Part shown: piece by piece, positions 8,239-16,483 of the stretch
Numbering within the stretch: position 1 is the first letter of the stretch
Layout of the letters: each line of letters begins with the position of its first letter
NCBI RefSeq assembly: GCF_900100315.1
Contig: NZ_FNFF01000019.1
Span: 1 to 64,000 of the forward strand
DNA: 64,000 bases
Reading direction: 5' to 3'
Origin: Streptomyces indicus
GTDB taxonomy: Bacteria > Actinomycetota > Actinomycetes > Streptomycetales > Streptomycetaceae
Program-made: the position numbers and the translations under genes
The notes under the pieces: generated by a model
Told to the model about the DNA's origin: nothing
Database searches by the model: none
The model's input: only the letters and a program-made list of their open reading frames with translations

Positions 8239-8253
8239 CTGACGGGCAGTCAG
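8239..8253. promoter_or_regulatory. Regulon operator 1 (CTGACGGGCAGTCAG)
   Basis: Matches the 15-bp regulon palindrome with one half-site change. It lies 36 bp upstream of the CoA-ligase start at 8203. On the minus strand it is preceded by CGATCTGAC, so a -10-like ATCT overlaps the operator edge. Confidence 0.8.
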
Positions 8254-8315
8254 ATCGGGGAAGAGCGTAGGCTTCCGCGCCTTGTCGGTCCAGAGGTGCG
8301 GGGGCTAGCCTCTAT

Positions 8316-8330
8316 CTGACGATCCATCAG
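8316..8330. promoter_or_regulatory. Regulon operator 2 (CTGACGATCCATCAG) with promoter
   Basis: Regulon palindrome 61 bp upstream of the amidohydrolase start. A plausible promoter sits directly before it: TTGTCG at 8282-8287, 18-bp spacer, TAGCCT at 8306-8311. A bound repressor would cover the transcription start. Confidence 0.82.
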
Positions 8331-8390
8331 AAACGCGGAACGCACCAGGACCAGTCGACGCCCCGTGCGCGTCGGGTGAGGGGACCCCCA

Positions 8391-9617
8391 ATGGAACTGC
8401 CTCGGATCATCAGCGTCGACGACCATGTGATCGAGCCCGCGCATCTCTTCGAGACCTGGCTGCCGAAGAAGTACCAGGACCGCGGACCCAAGCCGCTCAC
8501 CGCGGGCATCGGCGAACTCGCCTACATCGCCGGCAAGTACCAGATCACGATGGACCCCGACGGTCCGCCCACCGACTGGTGGATCTACGAGGACCTGAAG
8601 TTCCCGTACAAGCGCAACATCGCCGCCGTCGGCTTCGACCGCGACGACATGACCCTGGAAGGGATCACGCGCGCGGAGATGCGCCGCGGCTGCTGGGATC
8701 CCAAGGCGCGCCTGGAGGACATGGACCTCAACCACGTCGAGGCCTCCCTCTGCTTCCCGACCTTCCCGCGCTTCTGCGGCCAGACCTTCGCAGAGGCCCA
8801 CGACAAGGAGGTCGCGCTCGCCTGCGTGCGCGCGTACAACGACTGGATGGTGGAGGAGTGGTGCGGTGACAGCGGCGGCCGGCTGATCCCGCTGTGCATC
8901 ATCCCGCTGTGGGACATCGACCTCGCGGTCGCCGAGATCCACCGCAACGCCGCGCGCGGCGTGCGGGCCGTCACCTTCTCGGAGATCCCCACGCACCTGG
9001 GGCTGCCGTCGATCCACTCCGGCTACTGGGACCCGTTCTTCGCAGCCTGCCAGGAGACCGGCACCGTCGTGAACATGCATATCGGCAGCAGTTCGCAGAT
9101 GCCGGCCGCGTCGCCCGACGCCCCGCCCGCCGTCCAGGCCTCGCTCAGCTTCAACAACGCGATGGCCTCGATGATGGACTTCCTGTTCAGCGGCGTCCTC
9201 GTGAAGTTCCCGACCCTCAAACTCGCCTACTCCGAGGGCCAGATGGGCTGGATCCCGTACGCCCTGGAGCGCGCCGACGACGTGTGGGAGGAGCACCGCG
9301 CCTGGGGCGGGGTGCGCGACCTGATCCCCGAGCCGCCGTCCACGTACTACTACCGGCAGATCTTCTGCTGCTTCTTCCGCGACAAGCACGGCGTCGCCTC
9401 GCTCGACGTGGTCGGCCGCGACAACGCCACCTTCGAGACCGACTACCCGCACGTGGACTCGACCTTCCCGCACACCAAGGAGGTCGCCCTCGACCACGTG
9501 AAGGGCCTCGATGACGAGACGGTCTACAAGCTGATGCGCGGCAACGCGATCCGCATGCTCGACCTCGACTTCGACCGGGGCCTCACCTTCCCCTGGTCGG
9601 CGAAGAACGCCGGATAG
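8391..9617 (+). CDS. Amidohydrolase-2 family metal-dependent hydrolase/decarboxylase
   Basis: 408-residue TIM-barrel amidohydrolase (ACMSD/amidohydrolase_2 type). Candidate metal-site segments: N-terminal SVDDHVIEP, MHIGSSSQMP mid-protein, and ETDYPHVDSTFPH with the conserved Asp near residue 345. Family members hydrolyse C-N or C-C bonds or decarboxylate; the exact reaction cannot be read from sequence. The gene at 56492 is a close paralogue sharing CFPTFPRFCGQTF and the same metal segments. ATG 8391 was chosen over GTG 8376 because GAGGGGA precedes it. It is the first gene of an operator-controlled operon with the two acyl-CoA dehydrogenases (gaps of 3 and 9 bp). Confidence 0.85.
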   Translation: MELPRIISVDDHVIEPAHLFETWLPKKYQDRGPKPLTAGIGELAYIAGKYQITMDPDGPPTDWWIYEDLKFPYKRNIAAVGFDRDDMTLEGITRAEMRRGCWDPKARLEDMDLNHVEASLCFPTFPRFCGQTFAEAHDKEVALACVRAYNDWMVEEWCGDSGGRLIPLCIIPLWDIDLAVAEIHRNAARGVRAVTFSEIPTHLGLPSIHSGYWDPFFAACQETGTVVNMHIGSSSQMPAASPDAPPAVQASLSFNNAMASMMDFLFSGVLVKFPTLKLAYSEGQMGWIPYALERADDVWEEHRAWGGVRDLIPEPPSTYYYRQIFCCFFRDKHGVASLDVVGRDNATFETDYPHVDSTFPHTKEVALDHVKGLDDETVYKLMRGNAIRMLDLDFDRGLTFPWSAKNAG

Positions 9618-9620
9618 CCC

Positions 9621-10775
9621 ATGGACCTCACCTACACGGAAGAGGAAGAGGAGTTCAGGGCGCGGCTGCGGGAGTGGCTCGGGCAGGTGCTGCCCACGCT
9701 CCCGCCCAAACCCGACCCGAACGACTGGCCGGGCCGGCGCGCGTACGACATGGGCTGGCAGCGCAGGCTGTACGACGCCGGATACGCGGGGCTGCACTGG
9801 CCCGTGGACGCGGGCGGGCAGGGCGCCACCCCGACCCAGCACCTGATCTTCCTGGAGGAGACGGAGAAGGCGGGCGCGCCGTACGTGGGCGCCAACTTCG
9901 TGGGGCTGCTGCACGCGGGCCCCACGATCGCCGCCGAGGGGACGCCCGGGCAGCGCGCCCGCTGGCTGCCGCCGATCCTGCGCGGCGACGAGGTGTGGTG
10001 CCAGGGCTTCAGCGAACCGGACGCGGGCAGCGACCTAGCGGCCCTGCGCACGAAGGCGGCGCGCGACGGCGACGAGTACGTGATCACCGGCTCCAAGATA
10101 TGGACCTCGCACGCCGAAGTGGCCGACTGGTGCGAGCTGTTGGTGCGCACTGACCCCGATGCGCCCAAGCACCGCGGCATCTCCTGGCTCGCGATGCCCA
10201 TGGACGCCCCCGGGGTCACCATCCGGCCGCTGCGCACCCTCGCGGGCTCCACCGAGTTCGCCGAGATGTTCCTCGACGAGGTGCGGGTGCCGGTCGCGAA
10301 CCGGGTCGGCGCGGAGAACGACGGCTGGCGCGTCACCATGGTCACGCTGTCCTTCGAGCGCGGCACGGCCTTCGTCGGCGAGGTGGTCGCCTGCCGCCGC
10401 ACGCTCACCGCCCTCGCGGACGCGGCCCGCAAGAACGGCCGCTGGGACGACCCCGTGCTGCGGCGTAAACTCGGGCTCCTGAGCGCCGAGTTCGCCGCCC
10501 TGTGGCGGCTCACGCAGTGGAACGTCAGCGAGTCCGAAGCCACCGGGGGAGTGCCCGGCACCGGCGGCTCGGTGTTCAAGCTCCGCTACTCGCACGCACG
10601 CCAGGAGCTGTACGACACGGCCGCCGAGGTGCTCGGCGCGGGCTCGCTCGACGTGGACCACGAGTGGGTGCTCGACCGCCTGTCCTCGCTCTCGTACACC
10701 ATCGCGGCCGGCACCTCGCAGATCCAGCAGAACATCATCGCCGAGCGCATCCTCGGCCTCCCGAAGGGCCGGTGA
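9621..10775 (+). CDS. Acyl-CoA dehydrogenase, alpha-type subunit (FadE-like)
   Basis: 384 residues with the three ACAD domains: N-terminal helices, beta-domain (WCQGFSEPDAGSDLAALRT and ITGSKIWTSHAEVADW for FAD/substrate contacts) and C-terminal helical domain ending AAGTSQIQQNIIAERILGLPKGR. The enzyme would form an alpha,beta-double bond in an acyl-CoA. Followed 9 bp later by a shorter, divergent ACAD. Such neighbouring unlike pairs form alpha2beta2 heterotetramers in actinobacterial steroid side-chain and ring degradation (ChsE-type complexes), and the same is inferred here. Confidence 0.87.
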   Translation: MDLTYTEEEEEFRARLREWLGQVLPTLPPKPDPNDWPGRRAYDMGWQRRLYDAGYAGLHWPVDAGGQGATPTQHLIFLEETEKAGAPYVGANFVGLLHAGPTIAAEGTPGQRARWLPPILRGDEVWCQGFSEPDAGSDLAALRTKAARDGDEYVITGSKIWTSHAEVADWCELLVRTDPDAPKHRGISWLAMPMDAPGVTIRPLRTLAGSTEFAEMFLDEVRVPVANRVGAENDGWRVTMVTLSFERGTAFVGEVVACRRTLTALADAARKNGRWDDPVLRRKLGLLSAEFAALWRLTQWNVSESEATGGVPGTGGSVFKLRYSHARQELYDTAAEVLGAGSLDVDHEWVLDRLSSLSYTIAAGTSQIQQNIIAERILGLPKGR

Positions 10776-10784
10776 GCCACGCCC

Positions 10785-11687
10785 ATGCACTTCCAACTCA
10801 CCGAGGACCAGCGGGCCTTGCAGGCCGGGATGCGCGAGCTGCTCGCCGGGCGCTTCGGCCGCGACACCCTGCGCGCCGCCGTCGACGCCCCCGGCACCCT
10901 GGACCGCGGCCTGTGGCGCAAGCTCGGCGAGGCCGGGTTCTTCGCGCTCCGGCTGCCCGAGGACGAGGGCGGCGTCGGGCTCGGACTGCCCGAAGCGGTC
11001 CTGCTGTTCGAGGAGGCGGGCCGCGCCCTGCTGCCCGGACCGCTGATCGCCACCCACCTCGCGGCCGGTGTCGTGAAGGGCGCCGCGGACGGCAGCGTGA
11101 TCGTCACGCAGCCGGACGGGGCGCTCGTCGAGTGGTACGAGGCGGCCGACGCGCTGCTCCCGCCCGCGGACACGGCCGAGGGCGGCTTCGCGGACGGCGC
11201 CCTCACCCCCGTCCGCTCCGTGGACCCGCTCACCCCGCTGCACCGCCTGCCCGAACCCGCGCCCGCCGCCGACCCGCTCGTCGGCCTCCTCACCGCCGCC
11301 GAGCAGCTCGGCAGCGCGGCCCGTACGACGGAGATGGCGGTCCAATACGCCCGCGAACGCGAGCAGTTCGGGGCCGCGATCGGCTCCTTCCAGGCCGTCA
11401 AGCACCTGTGCGCCCAGATGCTGGCCCGCACCGAACTGGCCCGCTCCGCCGTCTACGCGGCGGCCGTCACCTGCGAGGCCGCGGACATCGCGGGCGCCAA
11501 ACTCCTCGCCGACGAGGCCGCGGTGCGCTGCGCGCGGGACTGCCTCCAGGTGCACGGCGGGATGGGCTTCACATGGGAGGCCGATGTCCATCTGCATCTC
11601 AAGCGCGCCTGGGTGCGCAAGGAGCGGTGGGTGTCGGAGGGTGCGTTGACGGAACTTCTTGCGGAGCTGCTCGTCGAAGTGGGATGA
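10785..11687 (+). CDS. Acyl-CoA dehydrogenase, short beta-type subunit
   Basis: 300 residues, shorter than the usual 380-400. The N-terminal helical domain (TEDQRALQAGMRELLAGRF) and C-terminal domain (VQYAREREQFGAAIGSFQAVKH; VHGGMGFTWEADVHLHLKRA) are clear, while the middle beta-domain is reduced to about 70 residues. The GFTWE motif is typical of the beta chain in heteromeric FadE pairs. It most likely completes an alpha2beta2 enzyme with the product of 9621. Last gene of the operon. Confidence 0.85.
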   Translation: MHFQLTEDQRALQAGMRELLAGRFGRDTLRAAVDAPGTLDRGLWRKLGEAGFFALRLPEDEGGVGLGLPEAVLLFEEAGRALLPGPLIATHLAAGVVKGAADGSVIVTQPDGALVEWYEAADALLPPADTAEGGFADGALTPVRSVDPLTPLHRLPEPAPAADPLVGLLTAAEQLGSAARTTEMAVQYAREREQFGAAIGSFQAVKHLCAQMLARTELARSAVYAAAVTCEAADIAGAKLLADEAAVRCARDCLQVHGGMGFTWEADVHLHLKRAWVRKERWVSEGALTELLAELLVEVG

Positions 11688-12108
11688 CGTCCGGCAGCTC
11701 TCCCCTGAACGACAGCGCTGAGTAACCGGAGCGGGGCCACGATCGGGTTGAGTCGCGCGGGCGACTCGCCACGTCCCGGAGTCGGGCCCTTGCTCCGGTA
11801 CGCTCCGTGAGGTGCGAGTGGTTCAGCGTCCGAGCCGTCCCGGAGTCGCCCGCGAGGTGGCACCGGAGGCCGTGACGTGCCGTGCTCGCACGGTCCGGCG
11901 CCGTCCCGCGCCTGCTTGTTCGAGCCCCCCGAGCGCGCGTCGCACAGTATGCCGTACGCGTACTCCTTCGCGCTGGAATATGCCCGAAGCGCTTGTTGGG
12001 GTGACTGTACGTCAACCATGCTGTCCCGTACGGGGATCACGGTCCGTGACCCCTGCGTGGCACGAGGCTGTCTCCCTAGCGGTCCCGCCGGTTCGGATGG
12101 TGTGAGCG
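11688..12108. other. Intergenic region without a supported gene
   Basis: 421 bp. Several open frames exist on both strands, but none has a ribosome-binding site, recognisable sequence or the codon bias of its neighbours. The right half (about 11940-12050) is relatively AT-rich and probably carries the promoter of the ATPase-fold gene. No regulon operator was found here. Confidence 0.55.
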
Positions 12109-12576
12109 GTGCAGGTGCTTCAAGTTCAGATGGAGGTCGGGGCCGACCCGGCCGAGGTCGGGCGTGCCCGCAGGTGGGCGAGGTCGCGCCTTGCCGTCTG
12201 CGGCATAGAAGCGGATGAGCCGGTGGCCGAGACCCTCGTGCTGCTCATCTCCGAACTGGTCACCAACGCCGTGGTGCACACCGGCTGTCCGGCCGTGCTG
12301 CGCATGCTCCTGCCCGACGTGCCCGCCCCCGCGGGGACCGTCCGCGTGGAGGTGGACGACTCCTCCTCGCGTGCGCCCCGGCCGCGGGCCGCCGACGAGG
12401 ACGACACCCACGGACGCGGACTCGCCCTGGTCGACGGGCTCGCCGACCGCTGGGGCTGGCAGGAGGAGTCCACCGGCGGCAAGCGGATCTGGTGCGAGGT
12501 GGACCGCGGCTCGGCCGGCGCCTGCGCCGCCGAGGCGGTCGCGTCGCCCTCCGGGATCGTGGTGCACGCCCTCTGA
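12109..12576 (+). CDS. ATP-binding RsbW/anti-sigma-kinase-like protein
   Basis: 155-residue GHKL-fold (HATPase_c) domain protein. The N box is ELVTNAVVHTG near 50, the G1-like motif VRVEVDDSS near 85 and the G2 motif GRGLALVDGLADRWGW near 105. There is no histidine-kinase dimerisation domain, so it belongs to the large Streptomyces class of stand-alone ATPase-fold regulators related to RsbW/SpoIIAB, which bind sigma or anti-anti-sigma factors. It starts with GTG at 12109. It does not appear to be part of the catabolic regulon. Confidence 0.8.
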   Translation: MQVLQVQMEVGADPAEVGRARRWARSRLAVCGIEADEPVAETLVLLISELVTNAVVHTGCPAVLRMLLPDVPAPAGTVRVEVDDSSSRAPRPRAADEDDTHGRGLALVDGLADRWGWQEESTGGKRIWCEVDRGSAGACAAEAVASPSGIVVHAL

Positions 12577-12880
12577 GTGCGTGCATGCCCGCTTGCCCTC
12601 GCTGAACTTCCCCTCATTTCCCGGACTTTCCGTGCGATACGGGAGATAGGCCGCAGGTGGGTGTTGACGTGACGTGTCCGTTTGATCACGCTTGTGGGTG
12701 GCGATTCGCCGCGAGGGGACGTCGAGGGCGTAAGACGATGACGGGCTCTCGGCCTCGGCGAGTGCGAGTCGTGCCGGCGTCAGCCCTCAGGGCCAACAGG
12801 GCGGTTTCTGAACGCCGGAGACGGCCGGTGGGGCGCTCCCCGAGGGAAGCGCCCCACCGGACGGCGGGCGTCACGTCGGG
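12577..12880. other. Intergenic region, convergent genes
   Basis: 304 bp between the convergent ATPase-fold and cyclase genes. Apart from the hairpin at 12825-12860 no feature is supported; short frames here look random. Confidence 0.55.
12825..12860. terminator. Terminator hairpin of the cyclase gene
   Basis: CCGGTGGGGCGCT ... AGCGCCCCACCGG, a perfect 13-bp stem with a 10-base loop, 20 bp beyond the stop of the minus-strand cyclase gene. Confidence 0.8.
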
Positions 12881-13807
12881 TCAGAGGATCGCGACCGGGG
12901 CGACCGGGGTGCCCGTGCCGCCGACGAACGGCTCCGGCATCGCGGAGAGCAGGAACGCGTAGCGCTGTTCTTGTGCACAGGCTGTGGACAGTTCTTCCAG
13001 ATTCCAGTTCTGGCCCTGCATCATGCCCATCTCCACGAGGTGGAGCCCGTGCACGCCGAGCCAGAGGTTCTCGATCTCGGGCGGGAAGATCTCGAAGACC
13101 ATCGTGTCGTTCGCGACCGCCGCCACGTCCCGGGCGTGGAACCACTCAGGGGTGCGGATCGACAGGCCCGGTGACGGCGTCGCGTACCCGTGCTTGTCGC
13201 TCTGGAGATAGAGCTGCATCTGGCCGGTGCGGACCAGGACCACGTCGCCGGCGCGCACCTTCACCTTGCCGAACTCCTCGGCCTCCGCGAGGTCTTCGGG
13301 CGTGACCGCGTGGTCCCCGGGCAGCCGGTCGAGGCCCTTCGCGGCCGCCACGTCGAGCAGCACACCGCGCGACACCACATGCCGAGCCTTCTCGATCCCG
13401 CTGTACGCCGAGCCGCCGTGGGCCGTGATCGAGTCGGCCGGGCGGCCGTTGTAGATCTTCCCCGAGTGCGAGACATGAGTGAGGGCGTCCCAGTGCGTGG
13501 CGCACTGGAGCCCCATCGTCACGGCGTCGTCGCTGGTGGCGACCGTACCGGGCCCGAACATCTCGAAGTTGAGCATCACCATCGTGTGCATCGGGTTCAC
13601 GCGGCCCGGGATCATGCCCGTCTGCACGCCGTTGTCCTGGAGGTCCAGGGCGAGCGGTATCCGCCGGCCCGAGCGGACCTCGGCCGCCGCGCCCTTCACC
13701 ACCTCGTCGGTGATGAGGTTCAGGGTGCCGATCTCGTCCTCGGCGCCCCAGCGTCCCCAGTTGTTGACGCGCTTGGCGATGTCGTGGAACTCGGGGGGCA
13801 GACCCAT
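12881..13807 (-). CDS. Cyclase-family (kynurenine formamidase-like) metal hydrolase
   Basis: 308 residues, 'cyclase' family (PF04199 type). The metal-binding motif is visible as CATHWDALTHVSHSG near residue 105, corresponding to the family's HxGTHxDxxxH. Other landmarks: DEIGTLNLITDE near 25 and VRAGDVVLVRTG near 190. Known relatives hydrolyse formyl amides or lactone/imide-type rings; the substrate here is unknown. ATG 13807 is preceded by GAGGAGAACGAC. It is divergent from the SDR gene, and the shared gap contains operator 3, so both genes may respond to the same repressor. Confidence 0.84.
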   Translation of the reverse strand: MGLPPEFHDIAKRVNNWGRWGAEDEIGTLNLITDEVVKGAAAEVRSGRRIPLALDLQDNGVQTGMIPGRVNPMHTMVMLNFEMFGPGTVATSDDAVTMGLQCATHWDALTHVSHSGKIYNGRPADSITAHGGSAYSGIEKARHVVSRGVLLDVAAAKGLDRLPGDHAVTPEDLAEAEEFGKVKVRAGDVVLVRTGQMQLYLQSDKHGYATPSPGLSIRTPEWFHARDVAAVANDTMVFEIFPPEIENLWLGVHGLHLVEMGMMQGQNWNLEELSTACAQEQRYAFLLSAMPEPFVGGTGTPVAPVAIL

Positions 13808-13893
13808 GTCGTTCTCCTCAGGTGCGGTCGAGTGCGGTGCGGTCCGGTGCGGTCGAGTGCGTCAAGTCGGCGGAGTCCGTTGCCTGCTGGGGC

Positions 13894-13924
13894 TTGTGCT
13901 CGCGTATCCCGTGCCCCCTAGAAT
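13894..13924 (+). promoter_or_regulatory. Promoter of the SDR operon
   Basis: TTGTGC (13894-13899), a 19-bp spacer and TAGAAT (13919-13924), immediately before operator 3. The predicted start of transcription falls inside the operator. Confidence 0.55.
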
Positions 13925-13939
13925 CTAACGGTCCGTCAG
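13925..13939. promoter_or_regulatory. Regulon operator 3 (CTAACGGTCCGTCAG)
   Basis: One mismatch to the palindrome. Located 22 bp before the SDR start and 117 bp before the divergent cyclase start. Confidence 0.82.
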
Positions 13940-13961
13940 AAACCGCGGGAAGGGGCACGAC

Positions 13962-14873
13962 GTGGGGAACTTCTTGGCAGGCAAGGTCGTGGCGGTGACC
14001 GGCGCAGGCCGGGGCATCGGCCGTGCGGTCGCGCTCGCGGCCGCCGCCGAGGGAGCCAAGGTCGTCGTCAACGACTACGGGGTCTCGATCGAGGGCGGCG
14101 AGCCCTCCTCGGAGGTCGCCGAGCAGGTCGTCAAGGAGATCGAGGCGGCGGGCGGGTCGGCGGTGGCCGTCGCCGACGACATCTCGACCATGGCCGGCGG
14201 TCAGCGCATCGTGGATGTCGCGCTGGCGACGTACGGGCGGATCGACGGGGTCGTGTGCGTGGCTGGGATCCTGCGCGAGCGGATGCTGTTCAACATGTCC
14301 GAGGAGGAGTGGGACCCGGTGGTCGCCACGCACCTCAAGGGCACGTTCACCGTCTTCAAGGCGGCGTCTGCGGTGATGCGCAAGCAGGGGTCGGGGACGC
14401 TGATCGGCTTCACGTCGGGGAACCACCAGGGTTCGGTCGCCCAGGCCAACTACTCGGCCGCGAAGGGCGGGATCATCTCGCTGGTCCGCTCGGCGGCGCT
14501 TGGTCTGAACAAGTACGGGGTGACGGCGAATGCGGTCGCGCCCGTCGCCCGTACGCGGATGTCGGCGAACGTGCCGATGGAGCTGAAGGAGATCGGGTCG
14601 CCGGAGGACGTGGCGGCGCTGGTCGTCTATCTGCTCTCGGACCGGGCCCGCGAGGAGAAGATCACCGGGCAGGTGTACACGATCGCCGGGCCGAAGATCG
14701 CGGTGTGGGCTCAGCCGCGGGAGCTGCGGACGGGGTACGCGGAGGGTGCGTGGACCCCCGAGAAGATCGCGGACTTCCTGCCGGGGACGGTGGGGGTGGA
14801 TCCGATGCCGATGCTGGCGCAGTTGGAGGCGATGGCTCGGGCTGCGGCTGCGAAGGAGCGGCCCAACGCGTAG
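13962..14873 (+). CDS. Short-chain dehydrogenase (17beta-HSD4/MFE-2-like hydroxyacyl-CoA dehydrogenase)
   Basis: 303 residues. Rossmann motif VTGAGRGIGRAVALAAA near residue 10 and catalytic NYSAAKGG (Tyr-x3-Lys) near 163, with a Ser near 150. The insertion NDYGVSIEGGEPSSEVAEQVV after beta-2 and the longer C-terminus are characteristic of the peroxisomal-multifunctional-enzyme type (R)-3-hydroxyacyl-CoA dehydrogenases. This fits the third step of a beta-oxidation cycle. GTG 13962 follows AAGGGG. It may be cotranscribed with the ACAD/ADH pair downstream, although a 347-bp repeat-filled gap intervenes. Confidence 0.85.
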   Translation: MGNFLAGKVVAVTGAGRGIGRAVALAAAAEGAKVVVNDYGVSIEGGEPSSEVAEQVVKEIEAAGGSAVAVADDISTMAGGQRIVDVALATYGRIDGVVCVAGILRERMLFNMSEEEWDPVVATHLKGTFTVFKAASAVMRKQGSGTLIGFTSGNHQGSVAQANYSAAKGGIISLVRSAALGLNKYGVTANAVAPVARTRMSANVPMELKEIGSPEDVAALVVYLLSDRAREEKITGQVYTIAGPKIAVWAQPRELRTGYAEGAWTPEKIADFLPGTVGVDPMPMLAQLEAMARAAAAKERPNA

Positions 14874-15220
14874 GGCCGCTCTGGGGGTTGGGGTGGGGTG
14901 CGGGGGTGCAGGGGGCGGAGACCCCGCCTCGGTGCGCTGTCGGGTGCGGGTGCGTTGTGGTTGCGGTGGGCGCCTGCGGCGGGCGGATTTCCCCTACCCG
15001 CCCCTTCCCGAAACCGGGGCTCCGCCCCGGACCCCGCATCCGACCTTCGGTCGGATCTGCTCAATCGCCGCAGGGGCTGGATTTCAGCCCGTCCGGCGTT
15101 TGAGGACGAGCGCGTTCAGCGCGAAAGGGGGGTCTGGGGGCGCAGCCCCCAGTTTCGGGAAGGGGCGGGGTGGGGGAAATCCGCCCGCCGCAGGCGCAAC
15201 GGCGAGGAGGAGGTGGGCGT
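14874..15220. repeat. Inverted pair of the interspersed GC-rich repeat (copies 2 and 3)
   Basis: 347 bp without a gene. An inverted copy at about 14970-15035 (CGCCTGCGGCGGGCGGATTT ... TTCCCGAAACCGGGGCTCC) faces a direct copy at about 15100-15199 (GGCGTTTGAGGACGAGCGCG ... TTTCGGGAAGGGGCGGGG ... CCGCCGCAGGCGC). The direct copy ends 4 bp before the ribosome-binding site of the ACAD gene. At 14885-14920 there are consecutive G-runs (GGGGGTTGGGGTGGGGTGCG and onward), a potential G-quadruplex. Confidence 0.72.
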
Positions 15221-16483
15221 ATGGACTTCGAGTTCGGGGTCGAGGACGAGGCGTTTCGCAGCGAGGCCCGGGGCTGGCTCGAAGAGCACCTCACCGGGGA
15301 GTTCGCCCAGGCCAGGGGACGCGGCGGGCCCGGGAGCGAGCACGAGGGCGGGGAGGTTCGGCGTGCCTGGGAGCGGGAGCTCGGGGCCGGTGGGTGGGTC
15401 GGGATCGGGTGGGAGGGCGCGGGCTTGCTCGCGCCTTCGGGCAAGGACCGGACCGCGTACAAGACGAAGACCCCGTACGGGAATCGCACCGCCACCCTCA
15501 CCCAGCAGGTCGTCTGGGCCGAGGAGTACGCCCGCGCCCAGGCCCCGGCCCGCTACGGGCACATCGGCGAGAACCTGCTCGCGCCCACCCTGCTCGCGTA
15601 CGGCAGCGAGGAGCAGAAGAAGGAGTTCCTGCCCGCCGTCGCGCGCGGGGAGCACATGTGGTGTCAGGGCTACAGCGAGCCCGGGGCGGGATCCGATCTC
15701 GCGGGGCTCAGGACGGCCGCCGTGCGGGACGGTGACACGTACCGGATCAGCGGGCAGAAGATCTGGACCTCTCTCGCCCACGACGCCGACTGGTGCTTCG
15801 TGCTGGCCAGGACCGAGGCGGGGTCCGTGCGCCACCAGGGGATCAGCTTCCTGCTGGTGCCGATGGACCAGCCGGGCCGGATCGAGGTCCGGCCGATCCG
15901 GCAGCTCACCGGCACGATCGAGTTCAACGAGGTGTTCTTCGACGGGGCCGTGGCCCGCGCCGAGCACGTGGTCGGCGGCGAGGGCAACGGCTGGCAGGTC
16001 GCCATGGGGCTGCTCGCCTTCGAGCGCGGGGTGTCCACGCTCGTCCAACAGATCGGGTTCGCCGAGGAGTTGGGGCGGGTGCTGAGGGAGGCCGCCGCGA
16101 GCGGGGCCGTCCGCGACCCCGTGGTCAAGGACCGGCTCGTGCGGCAGTGGGCCGAGCTGCGCACCATGCGCTGGAACGCGCTCAGGACGCTGGGCTCTGG
16201 CGGCGACCCGGGCGCGCCGAGCGTGGCCAAGCTGCTCTGGGGCGGCTGGCACCAGCGGCTCGGCGAGCTGGCGATGCAGGTGCGCGGCACGCTCGCGACC
16301 GTCGGGCCGCAGGACTGGAGCGAGCAGGCCCCGTACGAACTGGACGCACTGCAAAGGCTGTTCCTCTTCACGCGCGCCGACACCATCTACGGCGGCTCGG
16401 ACGAGATACAGCGGGGCATCATCGCCGAGCGCGTGCTCGGGCTGCCCAGAGAACCCAAAGGATCCCAAGGAGGGGGCCGATGA
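15221..16483 (+). CDS. Acyl-CoA dehydrogenase, alpha-type
   Basis: 420 residues. ACAD landmarks: MWCQGYSEPGAGSDLAGLRT, ISGQKIWTSLAHDADW, GISFLLVPMDQPG, and C-terminal GGSDEIQRGIIAERVLGL. It resembles the alpha-type chain at 9621 more than the beta-type chains. No short partner is adjacent; the beta-like protein at 40357 is the only unpaired candidate in the window. ATG 15221 follows GGAGGAGG. The gene overlaps the next by 4 bp. No regulon operator was found directly upstream. Confidence 0.85.
   Translation: MDFEFGVEDEAFRSEARGWLEEHLTGEFAQARGRGGPGSEHEGGEVRRAWERELGAGGWVGIGWEGAGLLAPSGKDRTAYKTKTPYGNRTATLTQQVVWAEEYARAQAPARYGHIGENLLAPTLLAYGSEEQKKEFLPAVARGEHMWCQGYSEPGAGSDLAGLRTAAVRDGDTYRISGQKIWTSLAHDADWCFVLARTEAGSVRHQGISFLLVPMDQPGRIEVRPIRQLTGTIEFNEVFFDGAVARAEHVVGGEGNGWQVAMGLLAFERGVSTLVQQIGFAEELGRVLREAAASGAVRDPVVKDRLVRQWAELRTMRWNALRTLGSGGDPGAPSVAKLLWGGWHQRLGELAMQVRGTLATVGPQDWSEQAPYELDALQRLFLFTRADTIYGGSDEIQRGIIAERVLGLPREPKGSQGGGR

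Noticed and set aside
11877..12218. Small plus-strand gene upstream of the ATPase-fold gene
   Set aside because: Overlaps the ATPase-fold gene in another frame, has no ribosome-binding site and no recognisable product.
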